Below, piece after piece: positions 9,682 through 17,200 of a stretch of 54,687 nucleotides of DNA; the stretch's first letter is position 1, and every line of letters starts with the position of its first letter. The position numbers were made by a program, and so were the translations under genes. The notes beneath the pieces were generated by a model. That model worked only from the letters and a program-made list of their open reading frames with translations. It did no database searches and had not been told where the DNA came from. The DNA is from CAYSYY01 sp964576115 [NCBI: uncultured Gemmatimonadota bacterium] (GTDB taxonomy: Bacteria > Blakebacterota > Blakebacteria > Blakebacterales), in assembly GCA_964576115.1 (NCBI GenBank), contig CAZNUA010000004.1:1-54687 (forward strand). The letters are read 5' to 3'.

Positions 9682-10068
9682 ATGAGCGCGGGATCAGCAC
9701 CGGAGCGGGGGGCCGTGGTGCCCCTCACACCGGCCGAAGCGGCGCAGGTACAGCATGAACTGGCGGGCGATCAGGCGGCCGGGTTCTTCCGGGTCGCGGG
9801 TGCCGTTCCGGGAGCGAACGACCTGCCTCCCCTGCACCGGGGAGACACCCTGGTGACCCTGCGCGACGCCCGGCCCAACGAGGGGGATTTGCTGGTCGTC
9901 CGGCTGGTCGGCAACGGCTGGCAGCTCGGGCGGAGTTGCCGGGGAGGCACCTGGTGCCTGCTGGCCGGTGGCGGGGCGGTTCCGCTCTTTGCGGCCGACG
10001 GCGACATCAGCGTACTCGGGGTCGTGGTGGGGGTGATCCGTAAACTGCCGGCCGGGGACCGGGGGTGA
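9682..10068 (+). CDS. UmuD-like S24-fold protein lacking the catalytic Ser/Lys pair
   Basis: A 128-residue protein with no helix-turn-helix, close to UmuD in size. Its C-terminal part fits the LexA/UmuD S24 fold: TLRDARPNEGDLLVV aligns with the segment around the nucleophile (SMKDIGIMDGDLLAV in LexA) and ISVLGVVVGVIRKLP aligns with the closing strand. At the nucleophile position there is Thr59 instead of Ser, and at the general-base position Gly83 instead of Lys, so self-cleavage is unlikely. ATG 9682 is chosen because GGAGGGG lies 4 nt upstream. It is the first gene of a stretch with a DUF429 protein, DinB and DnaE2, which suggests an accessory role in translesion synthesis. The alignment was done by eye, so a distant unrelated beta-rich protein is still possible. 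Confidence 0.6.
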   Translation: MSAGSAPERGAVVPLTPAEAAQVQHELAGDQAAGFFRVAGAVPGANDLPPLHRGDTLVTLRDARPNEGDLLVVRLVGNGWQLGRSCRGGTWCLLAGGGAVPLFAADGDISVLGVVVGVIRKLPAGDRG

Positions 10069-10105
10069 CAGGCGCTCTCCGGAAGGGCCGGTCGGCCCTG
10101 CAATG

Positions 10106-10121
10106 TGTCCCATATGGTACA
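10106..10121 (+). promoter_or_regulatory. Operator-like palindrome upstream of the DUF429 gene
   Basis: TGTCCCATATGGTACA is palindromic at seven of eight base pairs around the perfect core CCATATGG (10110-10117). It lies in the AT-rich 202-bp gap between the UmuD-like and DUF429 genes and is flanked by two direct copies of CAATGTGT (10101-10108 and 10120-10127). The core resembles the palindrome over the padR ribosome-binding site. A GC-rich hairpin (AGGGCC-GGTC-GGCCCT, 10085-10100) precedes it but has no T-tract. Confidence 0.4.
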
Positions 10122-10182
10122 ATGTGTAACTTTTTATTCAGCAACAGGATAAGATATGTGTTTTCATGTTATACATAATATG

Positions 10183-10213
10183 CCTCCGATGATTTCTTGG
10201 AAGATGTCGGAGG
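10183..10213 (+). promoter_or_regulatory. Inverted repeat in the DUF429 leader
   Basis: CCTCCGA (10183-10189) and TCGGAGG (10207-10213) form a perfect 7-bp stem with a 17-nt loop. AT-rich flanks (ATAATATG before, GCATTATAT after) extend the pairing imperfectly. The right arm contains an anti-SD-complementary GGAGG that is not used as a ribosome-binding site; the real AGGAGG is at 10260-10265. A transcript hairpin or a protein-binding site are both possible. Confidence 0.35.
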
Positions 10214-10270
10214 GTGCATTATATATGTACGTTTGCTATCACACGTCGAACCGTTCGGCAGGAGGTTCGC

Positions 10271-11098
10271 ATGACCTTCACCCGTTATATCGGGGTCGAT
10301 TACAGCAGCCAGGACCGCAAGCAGAAGACCTGGGTGGCGGTGGGCACCCGGACCTTCATGGGCTTCAAGGTGGAGCGGCTGGAATCGATCGGGCGGGACG
10401 GCCTGCCCGATCTGCTGCGCGAGTACGCCGCCCAGCGGGTGCTGGTGACACTCGATTTCCCCTTCTCCTGGCCGGTGGGCTTCATCGTTCACCTGCTGGG
10501 GGCCGCGCCCCGGTCGTGGATGTCCCTGGCCGAGGAGATCGAAGAGAACTGGGCCCCCTACAAGATCAAGCGCAAGCGCCAGGCCTTCGTGAACAAAAAC
10601 GGCATCGTGCCCCGGCTCACCGACTCCTATCTCGATACCACCAGTCCCCTGCAGGACACCTATCCCGACCTCATGACCATGGTCCTGCTCGGCATGAAGG
10701 TCCTGGCCAAACGGCCGCCCACCTACCGGATCATGCCCTTCGAGCGCCTCGAGCCGAGCCACTCGACGATCCTCGAGGTGGCTCCCGAGGTCACCCTGCA
10801 GAAGCTGGGTATTCCCCACACCCAGTACCACGGCGAGACCGACGCGCCCATCGAACGGCGCATGGAGATCCTGCGCCAGCTGCGTCTGAGCAACCTGGTG
10901 CCGCTCGATCCCGCCGGCCCGTTCTATCAGGACGCCATCACCAACGACGACGCTCTCGACGCCATCCTCTGCGGGCTGACCGGGACCTTTTTCAGCGCCG
11001 ATGCCAGCACCCTCGGCGTCACCCTGGCGGTTCCCGGCCCGAACGAGATGCGGCGGGTGGCGCTCGAAGGGTGGATCTATTACCCCACCCTGGCCTGA
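10271..11098 (+). CDS. DUF429 family protein, predicted RNase H-like nuclease
   Basis: A 275-residue protein with DUF429 features: an N-terminal YIGVDYSS strand bearing an acidic residue, VLVTLDFPFSWP as the second conserved strand, a central STILEVAPEVTLQKLG block and C-terminal NDDALDAILCGLTG with paired aspartates. The family is predicted to have an RNase H-like fold with acidic metal-binding residues; its biochemical role is not established. The start at 10271 has AGGAGG 5 nt upstream, and an ATG at 10214 is rejected. It is followed after 87 bp by dinB, and its position between a UmuD-like gene and two error-prone polymerase genes suggests a DNA-damage role, which is inference from context only. 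Confidence 0.75.
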   Translation: MTFTRYIGVDYSSQDRKQKTWVAVGTRTFMGFKVERLESIGRDGLPDLLREYAAQRVLVTLDFPFSWPVGFIVHLLGAAPRSWMSLAEEIEENWAPYKIKRKRQAFVNKNGIVPRLTDSYLDTTSPLQDTYPDLMTMVLLGMKVLAKRPPTYRIMPFERLEPSHSTILEVAPEVTLQKLGIPHTQYHGETDAPIERRMEILRQLRLSNLVPLDPAGPFYQDAITNDDALDAILCGLTGTFFSADASTLGVTLAVPGPNEMRRVALEGWIYYPTLA

Positions 11099-11115
11099 CC
11101 CGGGAACGGTCCTTT

Positions 11116-11178
11116 CCGGCAATATCTTCGTTCCACATCCTCGCGACTTGTGCGGCGTACGGTCAGTACGTCTCCGGG
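11116..11178 (+). repeat. Truncated copy of a dispersed palindromic element
   Basis: This segment fills most of the gap between the DUF429 and dinB genes. It is closely similar over about 63 bp to the left arm and centre of the element at 36878, including TCCTCGCG, CTTGTGC and the hairpin GCGTAC-GGTCA-GTACGT (11155-11171). The right arm is missing after CTCCGGG. The hairpin has a different loop and a G-T pair in place of one Watson-Crick pair, so the stem is kept while the sequence drifts. Confidence 0.7.
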
Positions 11179-11185
11179 ATGAACC

Positions 11186-12427
11186 ATGTCTGAACGGGCG
11201 ATCGTGCACGTGGACATGGACGCTTTCTTCGTGGCGGTGGAGCAGGTGGCCGATCCCGTGCTGCGCGGCCGGCCGGTCATCGTGGCCTTCGGCGGCCACT
11301 ATGCGCCCCGTACGGCGGTTGCCTCCTGTTCCTATGAGGCACGGGAGGCGGGAGTGGAATCGGGGCTGCCCCTGCGTCGGGCTCTCAAGCTCTGTCCCGA
11401 AGCGGTCGTCCTGCCCGGCAATCACGATCTCTATCGGCGGGCCTCCCGGGCGCTGTTCCGGGTCCTGCGCGAGTACAGTCCCCTGGTCGAGCCGGCCAGC
11501 CAGGATGAGGCCTATCTCGATCTGACCGGCACGAGCCGTCTCTTCGGTCTGCCCGCCGATGTGGGCAGCCGCCTGCAGCGCGAGGTGCGCGACCGCCTGC
11601 GTCTGAGTGCCTCGGTCGGTCTGGGGAGCAACAAGCTGCTGAGCAAGGTGGCGGCCGGGTGCGTGAAACCGGCCGGATTCTGCGACGTCAGCCCCGGCTG
11701 GGAAGGGGCCTTCCTGCGTTCCCTGCGGGCCCGGCGTCTGCCCGGAGTGGGGGAGGCGACCGAGCGGCGCCTGTTCGATTTCAACCTGCGCTGCTGCGGC
11801 GAGGTGGCGGCGGTGCCGACCCGTTACCTCGAGCTGGCCTTCGGGGTGCCGGGGCGGCTGTTGAGCGAGCGTTCCCGCGGCGAGGACCGCTCGCCGGTGC
11901 AGTCGCGGGGGCCGGCCCGTTCGACCGGGGCCGAGCTGACGTTCGATACCGACACCAACGACCGGGGGGCGATCGAAGCCGCCCTGCGCTCCCTGGTCGA
12001 ACGGGCCACCGCCCGCCTGCGCCGCACCGGACTGCTGGCCTGCACGGTGGCGGTGCGGATGCGTTTTGCCGACGGGGCCGACCGGGTGCGCCAGGCGACC
12101 CTGCCGCGCCCGACCGACCTGGACCGCGACGCCGGCCCCGTGGCCCGTCGGCTCATGGAGGGGCTGTGGGCCAAGCGGACCCGGGTGCGCCGGATCGGGG
12201 TGCGGCTGAGCGGGCTGGTGGGCGGTCTCGAGCAGGGCGATCTCTTCGACGATACCCGGGGAGCGGTGGCCTGGATCCCCACCCGGGCCCAGCGGGGCCG
12301 GGCTCTGGCCGGAGCGGTCGACCGGGTGCGGGAGCGCTACGGTTTCGGGATCATCGGCTCGGCCCGGGCCGCGATCGCCCCCCGCGGCCATATGGACCCG
12401 GCTGTGCGCTCGTGTTCTGAGACATGA
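11186..12427 (+). CDS. dinB: Y-family DNA polymerase, DinB / Pol IV type
   Basis: A 413-residue translesion DNA polymerase. The catalytic palm carboxylates are intact: HVDMDAFF with Asp10, and SQDEAYLD with Asp107-Glu108. YEAREAGVESGLPLRRAL and VGLGSNKLLSKVAAG are typical Y-family finger and palm motifs, and LPGVGEATERRLFDFNL is the helix-hairpin-helix of the thumb. The C-terminal little-finger domain ends with QGDLF (350-354), which fits the beta-clamp-binding consensus. The intact active site separates it from ImuB, the catalytically dead partner usual beside DnaE2. The upstream gap is mostly a palindromic repeat, so translation or transcription may depend on the DUF429 gene. Confidence 0.92.
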   Translation: MSERAIVHVDMDAFFVAVEQVADPVLRGRPVIVAFGGHYAPRTAVASCSYEAREAGVESGLPLRRALKLCPEAVVLPGNHDLYRRASRALFRVLREYSPLVEPASQDEAYLDLTGTSRLFGLPADVGSRLQREVRDRLRLSASVGLGSNKLLSKVAAGCVKPAGFCDVSPGWEGAFLRSLRARRLPGVGEATERRLFDFNLRCCGEVAAVPTRYLELAFGVPGRLLSERSRGEDRSPVQSRGPARSTGAELTFDTDTNDRGAIEAALRSLVERATARLRRTGLLACTVAVRMRFADGADRVRQATLPRPTDLDRDAGPVARRLMEGLWAKRTRVRRIGVRLSGLVGGLEQGDLFDDTRGAVAWIPTRAQRGRALAGAVDRVRERYGFGIIGSARAAIAPRGHMDPAVRSCSET

Positions 12428-12491
12428 ATTCGCTGAATAACAACCACCATTTGATTCAGGGTACTACCATGTGTCGTTGGCAGAGGGTAAG

Positions 12492-13448
12492 ATGAGCACA
12501 TTGAATCGGGGAGAGTGGGCTATGGGGCGAAAAGTGGGCGGAACAGGTACCGAGATTCCCGTGCGCGAGAAGCTTGAGGCGAAGCAGAAAGCGTGGGCTC
12601 GGAATCCGCAGATACTCCAGACAAAACACCGGGTATTCCTTGGCGATGCCCGGGATATGCAGGCCCTTGGTGCTGAACCCTGCGTACATCTTGTCGTAAC
12701 CTCCCCTCCCTACTGGACTCTCAAGGAGTACAACGGCGGTAGCCATCCTGATCAGCTGGGCAGCATAGATGATTATGAGCACTTTTTGGACGAACTCGAT
12801 GCTGTCTGGCAGCGTTGTTTCGATCTGCTGGTGCCGGGTGGAAGGATTTGCATAGTCGTGGGTGATGTCTGTATGTCCCGCAAGAAGGCGGGTCGCCATC
12901 ACGTCGTACCCCTTCATGCGGATATTTCAACCCGCATGCGTCGGCGGGGATTCGATTATCTTTCCCCCATTTACTGGTACAAAATCGCCAATGCGGCGAC
13001 CGAGGTGGAGGGAAACGGGGCGCCGTTTCTCGGCAAACCATATGAGCCGAACGCAATCATCAAGAACGATGTGGAGTACATCCTGATTCTTCGCAAACCC
13101 GGAGGGTACAGGCATCCGACTGGTGAGCAGCGCGTTCTGAGCGTTATCGACAAAGAAGATCACGAGAAGTGGTTCCGTCAGGTGTGGGTGGATGTCCCGG
13201 GAGAATTTCGACGGGATCATCCTGCACCTTTTCCGAGAGAAATCGCTTTCCGGTTGATTTCGATGTTTTCTTTCGTCGGTGATACCGTGCTGGATCCATT
13301 CTCCGGGACAGGTTCAACAACGGCCGCTGCCATCGATGCCCACCGGTCAAGTATCGGGTTTGATGTAGAAGAAGAATATATCGAAAGTCAGAAGAAAAGA
13401 TTCGAACAGACTCGCCTTGGGGCCGAAGTGGAGTTTATCCTGACGTGA
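12492..13448 (+). CDS. Beta-class DNA methyltransferase of a type II restriction-modification system
   Basis: A 318-residue SAM-dependent DNA amino-methyltransferase. The catalytic motif TSPPYW (70-75) comes before the SAM-binding motif DPFSGTGST (268-276), the beta-class order. TSPPY is frequent in N4-cytosine methyltransferases but N6-adenine methylation cannot be excluded. The target-recognition region lies between the two motifs (roughly 110-250). ATG 12492 follows AGAGGG by 4 nt; a GTG at 12471 is the alternative. The stop overlaps the start of the downstream nuclease gene by 4 nt. Base composition is visibly less GC-rich than dinB before it and dnaE2 after it, which suggests recent acquisition. 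Confidence 0.9.
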   Translation: MSTLNRGEWAMGRKVGGTGTEIPVREKLEAKQKAWARNPQILQTKHRVFLGDARDMQALGAEPCVHLVVTSPPYWTLKEYNGGSHPDQLGSIDDYEHFLDELDAVWQRCFDLLVPGGRICIVVGDVCMSRKKAGRHHVVPLHADISTRMRRRGFDYLSPIYWYKIANAATEVEGNGAPFLGKPYEPNAIIKNDVEYILILRKPGGYRHPTGEQRVLSVIDKEDHEKWFRQVWVDVPGEFRRDHPAPFPREIAFRLISMFSFVGDTVLDPFSGTGSTTAAAIDAHRSSIGFDVEEEYIESQKKRFEQTRLGAEVEFILT

Positions 13449-14164
13449 ATAGTGCACCTGAGAGGCTTATCGAACACTTCCAGGCCGAAGGGTATCATCC
13501 CCGTTCGGACAAGCACTCAAACGCTCTTTGCAGGTTTGTGCTGGCTGACATGCTTGATCGTTGCCCTCCGCTGAGGGCGCACGCCGCCAGGCGGGAAGTG
13601 GTGTGTAGTCTCAACCACACGATCCATGCTGGTCCGATACAATGGAATGTCGACATGGTGATCGGACCTCCGGGAGTGTCGGCACTGGTTGAAGATTTGA
13701 ACGATGGGATTGCTGTCGAGGCTCCGGCGACCGTCAGGATTGCTTTGGAAGTCAAGAGTATCATGACCGAGCACGGCAAAGCTCGAAAGAACCGGCTCAG
13801 GGACTTCGATTCACTACATACCTATGTGCACCGTGCGGAGACGGCGGCTGTTGCTGCCTCTCTTCTGGTAATTAACATTTCTGACAGATTCAAGTCACCT
13901 CTTAGGCAAGGTACTCTTGGACATCACAATATCAGTTCGATCGTGAAAGAAACGGTCAGCATGTTCAAGTCGTTGCCCATGAGATCGAAGACCGAGGGTG
14001 AGGGGCTTGAGGCTCTGGGTATCATCATTGTCGATTTTGACAACATTGATTTTCAATCGGGGAAACTGTTTTCTCGATCACCTGCTCCCCAGGTCGGAGA
14101 TCCAACACACTATGACGGTTTCATTCGGCAGATCTGCAACCGCTACTGTGAAAGGTGGGAGTAG
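13445..14164 (+). CDS. Probable type II restriction endonuclease, PD-(D/E)XK type
   Basis: A 239-residue protein starting at GTG 13445, overlapping the methyltransferase stop (GTGA), a typical coupled restriction-modification arrangement. The likely catalytic core is NVDMVIG with Asp70 followed by ALEVKS with Glu102-X-Lys104, the spacing of PD-(D/E)XK nucleases. Directly after it comes IMTEHGKARKNRLRDFDSLH, rich in basic and polar residues that could contact DNA. I do not recognise the specificity. Codon use and lower GC match the methyltransferase and differ from the polymerase genes on either side. A T-run follows at about 14172-14179 without a clear stem. Confidence 0.75.
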   Translation: MNSAPERLIEHFQAEGYHPRSDKHSNALCRFVLADMLDRCPPLRAHAARREVVCSLNHTIHAGPIQWNVDMVIGPPGVSALVEDLNDGIAVEAPATVRIALEVKSIMTEHGKARKNRLRDFDSLHTYVHRAETAAVAASLLVINISDRFKSPLRQGTLGHHNISSIVKETVSMFKSLPMRSKTEGEGLEALGIIIVDFDNIDFQSGKLFSRSPAPQVGDPTHYDGFIRQICNRYCERWE

Positions 14165-14236
14165 GGTGGGTTTTTTTATGGAATATTTTCGCCTTTTATT
14201 CGCCGCTGTCGGTGCGCTGAACCAGGAAAGCGCCTG

Positions 14237-17200
14237 ATGACCTTCGCCCACCTCTGTACCCACTCCGGCTACTCCTTCCTGCGCGGCGGGAGTATGCCCG
14301 AAGATCTCTGCCGTGAGGCCGCCCGGGCGGGGCAGGGGGCCCTGGCCCTGACCGATGTGAACGGTCTCTACGGGCTGGTGCCCTTCATCCGGGCGGCCCG
14401 CGCCGAGGGTCTGAAACCGATCGTGGGGGTGGACCTGCGCGAACCGTTCGGCGACCGGGGCAGGGGGAGGGCAAAGATCGGAGCGGGCGGCGGGCTCGAC
14501 GGGCCTGGAGAACCAGGGGACCGCGGGGACACCCGGGAGCAGGGGAGCGAGGAGGCCGAGGCCTCGCTCTCGAAACGGGGCTTCACCGAACTGACGGGGG
14601 GGCGGGAACGGCCGGCCCGCGGGACGGCCGGCGGAGTGGCCGGTGGAGTGGAGCGGGGACGGAGCGGGAATCCGGCCGGGGGCGCTGTGCGGCCCCGGCG
14701 GGCGGTTCTTCTGGTTCAGTCACAGAAGGGCTATCGAGTTGTCAATCAAGTCGTTAGCAGCCGTCATCTCATGTATGACTTTAATTTGGCCGCGGCCCTG
14801 TGCGAGCGCGACCCCGGGGTGGCGGTCCTGACCGGTGATCTGGACCTGCTCGAGACTCTGGCCCGGGAGCGGGGGGGGAGCGATCACTATCTGGCGCTCA
14901 CGGCCTGGCGGGGATGGCGGCGGACCCTGCGCGAGGCCCGCCGGCGGGGTCTGCTCGCGGCCGGGGTGCGGCCGGTGGCGGCCAACGATGTCTGGTTCGC
15001 CCGTCCCTGGGATCGCTGGCGACATCACCTGCTGACCGCCATCGGCCTGAACCGGGCCCTCTCGGCCGTGCCGGCAGGTGCGGTGGCGCCCCCCGAGGCC
15101 TGGCTGTGCGATGAAGCGGCGATGCGGGCGGCTTTCCGGGAGTTTCCCGAAGCGGTCCGCACCGCGGCCGAACTGGCCGCGGCCTGTGAGGGGGGGCCGG
15201 AACTCGGTGGTCTGCTCCTGCCCCGGTTCATGACAACCCGGGCTGATGAGGGTGGTGACAGTCTGCAGGCGGGCAGCAGAAGGGATGGGGGGTCCGACGG
15301 TGATTCCCTGGCGCACCTGCGCGAGCAGTGCCTGCGGGGGATCGTCTGGCGCTACGGCACCCGCTCGCAACCCCGCCATACGGCGGGGCAGATCTACCCC
15401 GCCGACGATCCCTGGTGCCCGGCCCCGGGGCGGCCCGCAGCCGGCCGGGTGCCCGATCCGGCCGCCCTGCGCGACGACGTGGTGCGCCAGCTCGAGCACG
15501 AACTCGGCATCATCGCAGAGATGGGGTATGCCGATTACTTCCTGGTGGTGGCCGATATCGCCCGGTTCGCCCGCCAGGAGAGCATTCCCACCTGCGGGCG
15601 CGGCTCGGCCGCCAACAGCGTGGTGGCCTATACTCTGGGGTTGACCCATGTCGACCCCCTGGCCCACGACCTTTACTTCGAGCGTTTTCTGAACCAGGGC
15701 CGGACCGACGCCCCCGACGTGGATCTCGATTTCTCGTGGCGCGACCGCGACCGGGTGCTCGATTACGTCTACCGCACCTACGGCGAGCAGCGGGTGGCCA
15801 TGATCGCCACCCAGGTGACCTTCCAGGGCCGGGCGGCGGTGCGCGAGGTGGCCAAGGTACACGGCCTGCCCGAGGGGGAGATCGGGATCGTCACCAAACG
15901 TCTGGGCTACTTCGCGCGGGCTGAGGATCTGCGCGAGAAAATCGCCTCCAACCCCCGTTTTCGGGGGATCGACCTGCGTGAAGATCCCTGGCGGTCGGTT
16001 CTGGAAGCGGCCGAACAGCTCGACGGCTTTCCCCGCCACCTCGGGGTGCACCCGGGGGGAATCGTGATCGCTCCCGAACGTATGACCGACCACGTGGCGG
16101 TCGAGCGGGCCGCCAAGGGGCTGATCATCACCCAGTGGGACATGTACCCGGTCGAGGATGCCGGACTGGTCAAGATCGACCTGCTCGGCAACCGCTCCCT
16201 GGCCGTGATCGACGATGCCTGTGCGGCCGTCCAGCGCGGCCACGGCCGGCGCATCTCCTATGTGCACTTCGATCCCACCGACGACGAGGCCACCCGTGCC
16301 CTGGTGGCCCGCGGCGACACCGTCGGCTGCTTCTACGTCGAGAGCCCCGCCACCCGGGGGCTGCTCAGGAAACTGCGCTGCGACTGCTTCGACACCCTGG
16401 TGGCGGCCTCGAGCATCATCCGTCCCGGGGTCTCCTCGAGCGGCATGATGCACGCCTACATCGAGCGCCACAACGGGGTGCCCTTCAGCTACCTGCATCC
16501 GAAGATGGAGGAGGTGCTGGCCGACACCTACGGGGTGATGTGCTATCAGGAAGACGTCATCAAAGTGGCCCATCACGTGGCGGGGATGTCGCTGGCCGAC
16601 GCCGACGGCCTGCGCAAGAGCATGAGCAAGAAGCGCGATTTCGAATCGATCGACCGCTACCGCCGCGAGTTTCTCGACGGAGCCACGGCCCGGGGGGTCG
16701 AACCCGGGATCGCCGCCGAACTCTGGCGCCAGATCGAGTCCTTCGGCGGCTACTCCTTCTGCAAGGCCCACTCGGCCTCCTACGCCCTGGTTTCCTTCCA
16801 GGCGGTCTGGCTCCGGGCCCACTACCCGGCCGAGTTCATGGCCGCCGTGCTCTCCAACTACGGCGGCTTCTACGCTACCATCGCCTATGTCTCCGAAGCC
16901 GCCCGGATGGGCCTGGAAATCCGTGGCCCCGATGTGAATCAGAGCTCGGTGGCCTATACCGGCGTCACGTACCCTGAGGCGGCCGCTGCGGCTGCCGACA
17001 TGGCCCTGGGGCGGGTCGAACCCGCCGATCTCGGCCTGCCGGGAGGCAACCGCGGCTGGCTGCAGGTGGGGCTCTGCCAGGTTCGGGGGGTTTCAGAGGA
17101 GGAACGGCAAGCCCTGGTCGCCGAGCGGGAACGGGGCGGTCCCTTCCGCGGCTTCGAGGATTTCACCGCCCGGGTCGTGCTCTCTCCGACCGCGCTCGAG

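Noticed and set aside
10085-10100. Terminator after the UmuD-like gene
   Set aside because: The 6-bp GC hairpin is not followed directly by a T-tract; the run of T at 10131-10135 is too distant.
9533-10270. Classical SOS box before the UmuD-like or DUF429 gene
   Set aside because: No CTGT-N8-ACAG or GAAC-N4-GTTC consensus is visible; the palindrome present does not match either, although the LexA site of this lineage is unknown.
10169-12391. Minus-strand open frame of 740 codons opposite the DUF429 and dinB genes
   Set aside because: It is a shadow of two well-supported plus-strand genes; in GC-rich DNA long antisense frames are common and it has no recognisable domain.
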